DNA from: CAKSQF01 sp963628435
GTDB taxonomy: Bacteria; Bacillota; Clostridia; Oscillospirales; CAG-272
Assembly (NCBI GenBank): GCA_963628435.1
Contig: CAVGEY010000021.1
Location: 1 to 26,410 of the forward strand
DNA: 26,410 nucleotides
Reading direction: 5' to 3'
A model generated the notes under the pieces. It saw only the letters and a program-made list of their open reading frames with translations, was not told the DNA's origin and did not search any database. Position numbers and translations under genes: made by a program. Shown one piece after another: positions 1-7,271 of the stretch (the first letter of the stretch is position 1; every line of letters begins with the position of its first letter).

Positions 1-73
1 ATTTAAAATTTATTTTTTATATTAGTCTGTACCGTGCTTTTGTAAAATAAACATTAATAAGGTTGTTTTTTTA

Positions 74-346
74 ATGAAAAATAATGGCAAAAGTTTAATT
101 TCAAAAATAATATATGCATATACTGCCTATGTCCAAGCGCCGATAATCTTCATAACAAATGTAGCTATATGTATTTTACCCGCCTATTATTTTACCGAAA
201 AATATAATTTACCGAATTATGTTATGGTTATAGCCATCATATTAGGCGTTTTGTCGGGAGTTTACGGTATGTTCAAATATTTACATATATTCTTGAACAA
301 ATCCGAAGATAAAAATGATAATCGAAATACAGAAAAAAATCAATGA
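74..346 (+). CDS. atpZ: AtpZ/AtpI-family small membrane protein, first gene of ATP synthase operon
   Basis: A 90-residue protein with two hydrophobic segments (roughly residues 22-40 and 48-68), a short basic N-terminus and a charged, hydrophilic tail. Size, two-TM topology and place directly ahead of an AtpI-like gene and atpB fit the AtpZ (putative F0F1-ATPase accessory subunit) family. Family knowledge: AtpZ and AtpI are accessory membrane proteins of F-ATPase operons, linked to c-ring assembly and to Mg2+/Ca2+ transport. The Shine-Dalgarno (AAGG near 58-62) is weak and about 11 nt from the ATG. The stop overlaps an ATG of the next frame (ATGA at 343-346). The function is inferred from position and topology; the sequence itself is poorly conserved. 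Confidence 0.72.
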   Translation: MKNNGKSLISKIIYAYTAYVQAPIIFITNVAICILPAYYFTEKYNLPNYVMVIAIILGVLSGVYGMFKYLHIFLNKSEDKNDNRNTEKNQ

Positions 347-352
347 GATTCA

Positions 353-359
353 AAGAGGA
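353..359 (+). promoter_or_regulatory. Ribosome binding site that decides the atpI start
   Basis: AAGAGGA lies 7 nt before the ATG at 367 and inside the reading frame that would begin at 343. It argues that translation of atpI starts at 367. Confidence 0.6.
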
Positions 360-366
360 CTTTTAT

Positions 367-759
367 ATGCTGAATTTTGACCTAAAAAAAGAATTTTATA
401 AACTGTCAATCGGTGTGATTATTATGTCGATAATAATGGTGGCAATATTCGCCGCTTTCGGAAAATTTGATTATAAAGTTGTCACCGGTGCAGCACTCGG
501 AACATTGGTAACGATTGCGAATTATCTTTTTTTGGCATTTTCCATTGAAAAAATATCTCGAAATGACGATGTGAACAACGGTAAGTCAATTATGACATTT
601 TCATATTTTATGCGGCTTGCGGTTATTGCCGTTACCATAATAGTCGCAATTAAGCTTCCCATCTTTAACTATATAGCTGTTGCTCTTCCCTTTTTGTTTC
701 CCAGAGTTGTCATTGTCGCAATAAATCTGATTGATTCAAAGAAGGATTCAGGAAAATGA
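367..759 (+). CDS. atpI: ATP synthase protein I (AtpI-like)
   Basis: Four predicted membrane segments in about 130 residues, between the AtpZ-like gene and subunit a, match the AtpI family, an accessory protein proposed to help c-ring assembly or Mg2+ supply to the F1Fo complex. Two starts are possible. The ATG at 343 overlaps the upstream stop but has a poor ribosome site. The ATG at 367 sits 7 nt after a clear AAGAGGA and directly precedes the conserved part, so I prefer 367; the longer version would add 8 residues. The 3' end overlaps atpB by ATGA (756-759), which suggests translational coupling. Family assignment rests on topology and gene order more than on motifs. Confidence 0.78.
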   Translation: MLNFDLKKEFYKLSIGVIIMSIIMVAIFAAFGKFDYKVVTGAALGTLVTIANYLFLAFSIEKISRNDDVNNGKSIMTFSYFMRLAVIAVTIIVAIKLPIFNYIAVALPFLFPRVVIVAINLIDSKKDSGK

Positions 760-1487
760 ATGTAACGGGACCTAAAATCTACTATACGATTCCAATCCTC
801 GGAGGAATACCGATTACCGAAACAATAGTGAATATGTGGATTTTAATGGCGGTAATTGTCGCTGCTTGTATATTTCTGACACGCGGTCTTAAGGATCATC
901 CCCAAACCAAAAGACAAATCATAGCTGAGCTTATAGTTTCAAAACTGTATAATTTGGTTAATGATACAATGGGGGAGCGAAACATCAAATATGCTCCATA
1001 TATCGGAACGGTTTTCACTATTTCCGCATTAGGAAGTTTATCAAGCCTTGTTGGTATGCGACCCATAACCGCCGATTTGAGCGTAACTCTCGCGTGGGGG
1101 CTTGTGACATTTGTTATTGTCCAGGCGGAATCAATAAAAACGAGCGGAATTCTGTCATATCTTAAATCGTTCTTTCAACCTGTACCAATACTCTTTCCTC
1201 TTAATGTCATCAGTACTGTTGCAAGTCCGGTTTCAATGGCGTTCAGACATTTCGGCAACATAACTTCAGGACTTGTTATATCAAAACTTGTTTACACCGC
1301 GCTTGCATCACTGAGCGCAGTTGCTCTCTCATTTATATCAAACAGTTTTATTAAATCGATACCTATATTTCAGCTCGGAATACCTGCTGTCTTGTCGATA
1401 TATTTTGATTTATTTTCAGGCTGTTTGCAAGCATATATCTTTTGCATGTTAACAATGGTATATATATCAAACGCCAACGAGGTATAA
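756..1487 (+). CDS. atpB: F-type ATP synthase subunit a
   Basis: Subunit a forms the ion half-channels against the c-ring in the membrane. The 243-residue protein has five to six hydrophobic segments. The essential arginine of the penultimate helix is present in the motif SMAFRHFGNI (R164, counterpart of E. coli R210), and the last helix has the conserved Gln in GCLQAYIF (Q225, counterpart of E. coli Q252). The N-terminus before the first helix is short, as usual for Firmicutes and sodium-type enzymes. The start overlaps the atpI stop by 4 nt (ATGA). All key residues are intact. Confidence 0.96.
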   Translation: MNVTGPKIYYTIPILGGIPITETIVNMWILMAVIVAACIFLTRGLKDHPQTKRQIIAELIVSKLYNLVNDTMGERNIKYAPYIGTVFTISALGSLSSLVGMRPITADLSVTLAWGLVTFVIVQAESIKTSGILSYLKSFFQPVPILFPLNVISTVASPVSMAFRHFGNITSGLVISKLVYTALASLSAVALSFISNSFIKSIPIFQLGIPAVLSIYFDLFSGCLQAYIFCMLTMVYISNANEV

Positions 1488-1530
1488 TCTGCATTAATCA
1501 CAAATTTATTATATAATTTATTTTAATTTC

Positions 1531-1536
1531 AGGAGG
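1531..1536 (+). promoter_or_regulatory. Strong ribosome binding site of atpE
   Basis: A consensus AGGAGG, 8 nt before the atpE ATG and after a 57-nt AT-rich spacer. It is the strongest site in the operon, which fits the need for many c subunits per complex. Confidence 0.7.
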
Positions 1537-1544
1537 AAATCAAA

Positions 1545-1799
1545 ATGGAAAAAGCTATCGTACTCGCAGCCTCGGCAATAGGAGCCGGAATCGCAATGAT
1601 TGCCGGATTAGGACCCGGCATTGGTGAAGGTATTGCGGTCAGCAAGGCTCTTGAGGCAATCGGAAGACAACCGGAATGTAAAGGAACTGTTACAAGCACC
1701 ATGCTTCTCGGTTGCGCAGTCGCGGAATCAACGGGAATTTATTCTTTGGTCATTGCACTTATTCTGATTTATGCAAATCCTTTGGTAAATCTTCTCTAA
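1545..1799 (+). CDS. atpE: F-type ATP synthase subunit c, probable Na+-binding rotor ring
   Basis: An 84-residue hairpin of two transmembrane helices joined by the polar loop GRQPE (40-44). The ion-binding site shows E28 in helix 1 (motif GPGIGEG) and V59, E61, S62, T63 and Y66 in helix 2 (motif VAESTGIY). Known Na+-type rings (Ilyobacter tartaricus) use Q32, V63, E65, S66, T67 and Y70. With an offset of four residues this protein matches all of them except that Gln32 is Glu, which is the two-carboxylate version described for Fusobacterium nucleatum. Na+ coupling is therefore inferred; the family assignment is certain. Preceded by a strong AGGAGG site. Confidence 0.97.
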   Translation: MEKAIVLAASAIGAGIAMIAGLGPGIGEGIAVSKALEAIGRQPECKGTVTSTMLLGCAVAESTGIYSLVIALILIYANPLVNLL

Positions 1800-1832
1800 T
1801 CAAATTGCAGTCAGTAAAAGGAGCAAAATTCA

Positions 1833-2363
1833 ATGGAAGATTTTCTTTCATTTGTTACAATCGACAAGTGGGAAATAATTTTTACATGGGGCAACCTTCT
1901 TATTCTTTTTCTACTTATGAAAAAAATATTATTCAAACCCGTGAAAGCAATTCTCGATAAACGCGAAAAAGAGATAAGCAGTATATACAGTGAGGCCAAA
2001 GAGGCATCAGATTCTGCCGAAAAACTGAAAAACGAGTATACAGAGAAACTTTCAAAGGCAAAAGATGAAGCTGAAGAAATTGTCAGAAACGCGACAAAAA
2101 AGGCTCAGATTACCGAGGAAGAACTCATGCAGAATGCCCGTGAAAAAGCCGAAAAAATAGTTGAGCGCGCAGAAGAACAAATTCAACTGGAAAAGCAGAA
2201 TGCAGTTAATGAAGTCAAAAATGAAATTTCCGATATGGCTGTCTCTCTTGCGTCAGAGATAATAAAAAAAGAAATAAGCGAAGACAAGCAGCATGAAATA
2301 ATCGACAACATTATCAAAGATTCGGAAAGCGGCAATACAGCTATCGGAGGACAAACCAAATGA
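1833..2363 (+). CDS. atpF: F-type ATP synthase subunit b
   Basis: The peripheral stalk subunit that ties the membrane sector to F1. One N-terminal membrane helix (about residues 15-33) is followed by FKPVKAILDKRE, the conserved start of the b-subunit tether, then a long, Lys/Glu/Ala-rich coiled coil to about residue 160. At 176 residues it has normal length. AAAGGAG at 1817-1823 serves the ATG. The last codons overlap atpH by 4 nt (ATGA at 2360-2363). Confidence 0.95.
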   Translation: MEDFLSFVTIDKWEIIFTWGNLLILFLLMKKILFKPVKAILDKREKEISSIYSEAKEASDSAEKLKNEYTEKLSKAKDEAEEIVRNATKKAQITEEELMQNAREKAEKIVERAEEQIQLEKQNAVNEVKNEISDMAVSLASEIIKKEISEDKQHEIIDNIIKDSESGNTAIGGQTK

Positions 2364-2893
2364 ATATTTCCGAGCTGTACGGCAAGGCGCTTTTCGATCT
2401 TTCGTTTGAGGATAATTGTGCCGAAGATGTCAGATCTGATTTACATGAGATAAAGACAATTCTGGCGGAAAACAATGATTTTATTGCTTTTCTTGATTGT
2501 CCCGGAATAGAAAAGAAGGCGCGTCTTTCTGCTGTAAAAGAAATTTTAGCCGATGCTCATCCGTATGTCGTCAATTTTATCATGATTCTTACAGAGAATC
2601 TTTTGGCACACAAACTTGTTGACTGTATAAAATTTTTCGATAATGAATATAACCGAGCAAACAAAATTGAAAAAATAACGGTAATAACTGCTGTCCCTCT
2701 TAATGATGATGAGGTCGACCGACTGAAAAAATCACTTGAAAGCAAAAGAAAGCACAATGTTATTCTGTACAACAAGGTTGATACTAAAATTTTGGGCGGT
2801 ATGATAATTGAATATTCCGATTCCTTAACCGATGCAAGCATTGCAACCGGACTTAACAATATGAAAAAGGATCTTTTGGATATTGTAATCTAA
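2360..2893 (+). CDS. atpH: F-type ATP synthase subunit delta
   Basis: The OSCP/delta subunit that links the b stalk to the top of the alpha/beta hexamer. At 177 residues it has family length, with an N-terminal helical bundle (about 1-105) and the conserved C-terminal part containing KILGGMIIEYSD followed by a final helix (about 135-177), typical of delta (ILGG...I...D.S). It overlaps atpF by ATGA and is followed by a 95-nt spacer before atpA, the largest gap in the operon. I see no clear promoter or hairpin in that spacer. Confidence 0.94.
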   Translation: MNISELYGKALFDLSFEDNCAEDVRSDLHEIKTILAENNDFIAFLDCPGIEKKARLSAVKEILADAHPYVVNFIMILTENLLAHKLVDCIKFFDNEYNRANKIEKITVITAVPLNDDEVDRLKKSLESKRKHNVILYNKVDTKILGGMIIEYSDSLTDASIATGLNNMKKDLLDIVI

Positions 2894-2988
2894 CAGTATA
2901 TCTTGTTTACATTATTAAAACTTACCAAATCGAATTTTACCAAATAAATTCAGCGAAACCGTTAATAAAAACGGATCGGAGAACGAAT

Positions 2989-4506
2989 ATGCCAATAAAT
3001 GCAGATGATATCAGTAAAGTAATTAAAGACAGAATAAAAACCTACACGTCGAAAATTGAGCAAAGCGAAATCGGTTATGTTATTCAAATCGGAGACGGTA
3101 TTGCCAAAGTCCACGGTTTGGATAAATGTATGCTGAATGAACTTCTTTTATTTTCAAACGGCGAATACGGCATGGCTCTTAACCTAGAAGAAACATTTGT
3201 CAGCGTTGTTATGCTCGGCTCGGATGAAGGAATTTGCGAGGGAGATGTAGTCAAAAGAACAAATCAAATTGTTTCTGTTCCTGTATCCGACTCACTGATC
3301 GGAAGAGTAGTTAATGCACTCGGTAAGCCAATAGACGGAAAAGGTCCGATTGAAACGAGTGAATTTATGCCTATAGAATCACCCGCCCCCGGAATAATAG
3401 AACGCAAATCAGTCAGTGTGCCGTTACAGACAGGTATTAAAGCTATTGACTCAATGATACCTATCGGCAGGGGTCAGCGTGAGCTTATAATCGGCGACAG
3501 ACAGACCGGTAAAACATCAATAGCAATAGATACCATTATAAATCAAAAAAATACGGGAATAATATGTATTTATGTGGCAATCGGTCAAAAGAATTCCACA
3601 GTTGCTCAAATTACAGACACACTTTACAGAAACGGAGCATTAGACTATACAATCATTGTATCGGCAACTGCATCCGATCTCGCACCACTTCAATATATTG
3701 CCCCGTATTCCGGATGTGCTATTGCAGAGTATTTTATGCATCAAGGTAAAGATGTTCTCATAGTTTATGATGATTTGTCAAAACATGCTGTTGCTTATCG
3801 TGCACTGTCTCTTTTAATACGCAGGCCGCCCGGACGTGAGGCATATCCCGGAGATGTTTTTTACCTTCATTCAAGACTCCTTGAGCGAGCTGCCCGTGTT
3901 GCTCCGGAATACGGAGGAGGGTCGATAACCGCACTTCCGATTATTGAAACTCAAGCGGGGGATGTTTCCGCATATATTCCGACAAATGTTATATCAATAA
4001 CAGACGGACAGATCTTCCTCGAAACAGAACTTTTTCACAGTGGCATCAAGCCTGCTGTTAATCCCGGAATTTCTGTCTCGCGTGTCGGAGGCAACGCACA
4101 GATAAAGGCAATGAAAAAAGTTTCAGGTCCTCTGAAACTGGCATACGCACAATATAGAGAATTACAGTCTTTTGCACAGTTCGGATCCGATTTGGATGAT
4201 GATACGAAACGTCGTCTGGCTCAGGGTGAGCGAATTGTTGAGATATTGAAACAGGGCCGAAACGAGCCGATGTCGGTTGAGCAGCAAGTAGTTATAATTT
4301 ATGCGGTTGTTAACGATCTGCTGCGTAATGTTCCCGTAAGCAGAATTAAAGCGTTCGAAAAGCAACTTCTTGAATTTATTTCACTTAATCACAGTGAAAT
4401 CATCGAAGAAATTAAAAACAGCGGAATTCTGTCAGATGAAAATGCAAATCGTATCAAAGATGTTGTTCTTGAATATGCATCGAATTTTACGGGCGGTAGT
4501 TTATAA
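2989..4506 (+). CDS. atpA: F-type ATP synthase subunit alpha
   Basis: The non-catalytic nucleotide-binding subunit of F1, 505 residues (family about 500). The beta-barrel N-terminal domain (about 25-95) is followed by the P-loop GDRQTGKT (169-176) and, near residue 365, the SRVGG motif that supplies the arginine finger to the catalytic site on beta. The C-terminal helical domain is complete. GGAGA at 2978-2982 precedes the ATG. The stop codon TAA shares its last base with the atpG ATG (TAATG at 4504-4508), so alpha and gamma are probably coupled in translation. Confidence 0.98.
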   Translation: MPINADDISKVIKDRIKTYTSKIEQSEIGYVIQIGDGIAKVHGLDKCMLNELLLFSNGEYGMALNLEETFVSVVMLGSDEGICEGDVVKRTNQIVSVPVSDSLIGRVVNALGKPIDGKGPIETSEFMPIESPAPGIIERKSVSVPLQTGIKAIDSMIPIGRGQRELIIGDRQTGKTSIAIDTIINQKNTGIICIYVAIGQKNSTVAQITDTLYRNGALDYTIIVSATASDLAPLQYIAPYSGCAIAEYFMHQGKDVLIVYDDLSKHAVAYRALSLLIRRPPGREAYPGDVFYLHSRLLERAARVAPEYGGGSITALPIIETQAGDVSAYIPTNVISITDGQIFLETELFHSGIKPAVNPGISVSRVGGNAQIKAMKKVSGPLKLAYAQYRELQSFAQFGSDLDDDTKRRLAQGERIVEILKQGRNEPMSVEQQVVIIYAVVNDLLRNVPVSRIKAFEKQLLEFISLNHSEIIEEIKNSGILSDENANRIKDVVLEYASNFTGGSL

Positions 4507-5351
4507 TGGCAGAAGTTTCAATGAAGGCTATTAAAAGCCGTATTAAAAGTGTTGAAAGTACCTTGCAAATAACACATGCAATGGAACTTGTTTCGACATC
4601 TAAGCTTCAAAAAGCAAAGATGCGTGCCATTTCCGCAAAATCAATACATACTGTTCTTTCGGATACACTTAATTCATTAAGCAATGATCGCCAAGCATAC
4701 AATTCCGAACTTTTCCGTAATCATGGATTTGGAAAGAAATGTTTTGTTGTAATCAGTGGTGATCGCGGACTTGCCGGCGGATATAATTCCAATCTTTTTC
4801 GATCAATTTCAGATGAAATTGAAAATAATAATGCCGCAGTGCTACCAATCGGAAAAAAGAGTCTTGAACATTACAAGGCAAGTGGCAAAGAAATTATCAG
4901 CTCTCTTTACGGCTTGTCATCAAGTGTGAAAATTTCAGACTGTTTTAATATAGGCGAATTATTATACGATGCATATACAGCTGACAGATTCAGCAGTATA
5001 ACAATTGTTTATACGGAATTCGCTTCAATATTAACACAGATCCCGCGTGCCGAACAGATTTTCCCACTTGTGAAAAAGGAAAATTCAGACTTTACAAATG
5101 AGCTGGCAATATATGAACCGTCTTTGGACGAGATAATGAAGAATGTGGCAATACAGTATATTTCCACCATGTTATATTGTGCAATAAGTGAAGCGATTGC
5201 GGCAGAGCATGCCGCAAGAAGAAACTCCATGAACAATGCAAATAAAAACGGCGAAAAGATGTTGGATGATATGAGATTGCAGTATAACCGAGCACGACAG
5301 TCTGTTATTACTCAAGAAATTACCGAAATAGTTGCCGGTTCAAATTCATAA
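4506..5351 (+). CDS. atpG: F-type ATP synthase subunit gamma
   Basis: The central rotor shaft of F1, 281 residues. Diagnostic parts are the N-terminal helix with IKSRIKSVESTLQITHAME, the mid-chain GDRGLAGGYNSN (about 87-98), and the C-terminal NRARQSVITQEITEIV, which inserts into the alpha/beta cavity. Start overlaps the atpA stop by one base. A normal member of the family without visible insertions. Confidence 0.97.
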   Translation: MAEVSMKAIKSRIKSVESTLQITHAMELVSTSKLQKAKMRAISAKSIHTVLSDTLNSLSNDRQAYNSELFRNHGFGKKCFVVISGDRGLAGGYNSNLFRSISDEIENNNAAVLPIGKKSLEHYKASGKEIISSLYGLSSSVKISDCFNIGELLYDAYTADRFSSITIVYTEFASILTQIPRAEQIFPLVKKENSDFTNELAIYEPSLDEIMKNVAIQYISTMLYCAISEAIAAEHAARRNSMNNANKNGEKMLDDMRLQYNRARQSVITQEITEIVAGSNS

Positions 5352-5375
5352 AATACTATAAGAAAGGATACTGCA

Positions 5376-6770
5376 ATGAGTGATGTAAATAAGGGTAAAA
5401 TTGTACAAGTAATAGGCCCTGTTATAGATATTCGATTTGAAAACGGACGTCTTCCTAATCTTCTTAATGCAATTAAAATTGAACATCAAGGAAAAACAAT
5501 AATTTGTGAAGTGGCACAGCAAATTGGCGATGAGGTTGTTAGATGTATTTCAATGAGTTCAACAGACGGATTGCAACGCGGCATTGATGCTATTGATACA
5601 GGCGAAGGAATCACCGTGCCGGTAGGTAAATGTACCCTGGGCAGAATTTTTAATCTTCTCGGTGAACCTGTCGATAATCTTCCTTCGTCTGATAACGCAG
5701 AAAGATGGTGTATTCACCGCAAACCTCCCGCGTATGATGAGCAGGAAAATACTACCGAAATTCTCGAAACAGGCATTAAAGTCATTGATCTGATTGCACC
5801 TTATGCCAAAGGCGGCAAGATAGGTCTTTTCGGAGGTGCCGGAGTAGGCAAAACTGTTTTGATAATGGAACTCATCAACAACATTGCAAAACAGCATGGA
5901 GGAATCTCCGTTTTCACAGGTGTCGGCGAGCGCACACGTGAAGGAAACGACTTATATAACGAAATGAAAGAATCCGGCGTCCTGAACAAGACAGCACTTG
6001 TGTACGGACAGATGAACGAGCCTCCCGGAGCAAGAATGAGAGTCGCATTATCCGGATTGACTATGGCAGAATATTTCCGAGACCGTGAAAATCAGGATGT
6101 ACTTCTGTTTATAGATAACATTTTCAGATTTACCCAAGCAGGAAGCGAAGTATCTGCCCTTCTTGGCAGAATGCCTTCTGCTGTCGGATATCAGCCGACT
6201 CTGGCAAATGAAATGGGTGCTCTTCAGGAACGCATAACATCAACAAAACGCGGATCGATTACATCTGTACAAGCCGTATATGTTCCGGCAGATGACCTTA
6301 CAGACCCTGCACCCGCAACAACGTTTACGCATCTGGATGCTACTACCGTTCTTTCGCGTTCAATTTCATCTTTGGGTATTTATCCGGCTGTTGATCCTCT
6401 TGAATCAACCTCGCGAATTCTTTCACCCGATATTGTCGGTATTGAACATTATGAAGTTGCATGCAGAGTGCAACAGGTACTGCAGCGCTATAAAGAACTT
6501 CAGGATATTATAGCCATAATGGGGATGGATGAACTTTCGGATGCTGATAAACTTATTGTCAACAGAGCAAGAAAAATTCAGAGATTCTTATCTCAGCCAT
6601 TCTTTGTTGCCGAACAGTTTAACGGAATGGAAGGCAAATATGTTCCTCTTAAAGAAACAATCAGAGGTTTCAGAGAAATACTTGACGGCATGCATGATAA
6701 TATTCCGGAATCGGCTTTTCTCTTTGCCGGAACTATTGACGATGTTTTGAAAAAAGCTCACGAAAACTAA
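5376..6770 (+). CDS. atpD: F-type ATP synthase subunit beta
   Basis: The catalytic F1 subunit, 464 residues. P-loop GGAGVGKT (153-160), the catalytic glutamate in GVGERTREG (E185), the Walker B strand VLLFIDNIFRF (242-252), and the C-terminal GMDELSD lever (about 387-393) are all present. The N-terminal barrel begins with KIVQVIGPVIDI. AAAGGA at 5364-5369 is 6 nt before the ATG. No anomalies. Confidence 0.98.
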   Translation: MSDVNKGKIVQVIGPVIDIRFENGRLPNLLNAIKIEHQGKTIICEVAQQIGDEVVRCISMSSTDGLQRGIDAIDTGEGITVPVGKCTLGRIFNLLGEPVDNLPSSDNAERWCIHRKPPAYDEQENTTEILETGIKVIDLIAPYAKGGKIGLFGGAGVGKTVLIMELINNIAKQHGGISVFTGVGERTREGNDLYNEMKESGVLNKTALVYGQMNEPPGARMRVALSGLTMAEYFRDRENQDVLLFIDNIFRFTQAGSEVSALLGRMPSAVGYQPTLANEMGALQERITSTKRGSITSVQAVYVPADDLTDPAPATTFTHLDATTVLSRSISSLGIYPAVDPLESTSRILSPDIVGIEHYEVACRVQQVLQRYKELQDIIAIMGMDELSDADKLIVNRARKIQRFLSQPFFVAEQFNGMEGKYVPLKETIRGFREILDGMHDNIPESAFLFAGTIDDVLKKAHEN

Positions 6771-6792
6771 TTGAAAGGAAAGTACAAAGTCA

Positions 6793-7203
6793 ATGAGTCA
6801 TCTCAATTTACAGATTTGTACAGCCGATGGAGTTTTATTTGACCGGGAAATCAACGACTTATTGGCAAGAACAATTGTTGGTGATATTTGTATATTAAAC
6901 GGGCATGCAAATTATATGACGTCGATTGACTATGGCGAGGTTCGTGTCCATACAACTGAAGGCAATACATTATACGGAGCGTGCTGTAATGGATTCCTTT
7001 CGGTATTTGATAATAAAATCAGATTAATTTCAACCACATTTGAATTTTCCGATAAAATCGACTTAGAAAGAGCGAAAACAGCTAAATCCAACGCAGAAGA
7101 TCGTATTGAAAAGAAAATATCGACTGAAGATTACGAAACCGCCAAAGCCAAATTGAACCGTGCTCTTATTCGTATTTCTGTTGCCGAAAAGCACAAGCAA
7201 TGA
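6793..7203 (+). CDS. atpC: F-type ATP synthase subunit epsilon
   Basis: The small rotor subunit at the foot of gamma, 136 residues. The N-terminal beta-sandwich (about 1-86) contains ADGVLFD and a GDICILNGHANYM stretch that corresponds to the family GxLGILPGHxP motif, with Asn-Tyr where most members have a Pro. The C-terminal helical hairpin (about 88-134, ending ALNRALIRISVAEKHK) is of the regulatory type. The last gene of the operon; the stop codon forms the foot of a long terminator hairpin. The sequence is rather divergent but size, order and motifs leave little doubt. Confidence 0.93.
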   Translation: MSHLNLQICTADGVLFDREINDLLARTIVGDICILNGHANYMTSIDYGEVRVHTTEGNTLYGACCNGFLSVFDNKIRLISTTFEFSDKIDLERAKTAKSNAEDRIEKKISTEDYETAKAKLNRALIRISVAEKHKQ

Positions 7204-7258
7204 TTTTACAAATAAAAATACCGTGTGAGTTTTCACACGGTATTTTTATTTGTAAAAT
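7203..7258. terminator. Bidirectional rho-independent terminator, perfect 26-bp stem
   Basis: An inverted repeat with a 26-bp perfect stem (7203-7228 paired with 7233-7258) and the tetraloop GTTT. The GC core is CCGTGTGA/TCACACGG, and the flanking arms are A-rich on the 5' side and T-rich on the 3' side on both strands. It therefore gives a hairpin followed by a U-tract whichever way it is read. It lies between the ends of atpC (+) and the cohesin-like gene (-). Confidence 0.9.
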
Positions 7259-7271
7259 ACGATATACAAAA

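Noticed and set aside
1..73. Promoter of the ATP synthase operon
   Set aside because: The leader is AT-rich with several loose TATAAT-like hexamers, but none has a -35 at proper distance; the promoter may lie before the window.
343..366. ATG at 343 as the atpI start
   Set aside because: It overlaps the previous stop, as some coupled genes do, but the clear AAGAGGA at 353-359 serves the ATG at 367. Not fully excluded.
1712..1960. 82-codon plus-strand frame across the atpE-atpF junction
   Set aside because: It overlaps two certain genes in another frame and has no ribosome site or motif.
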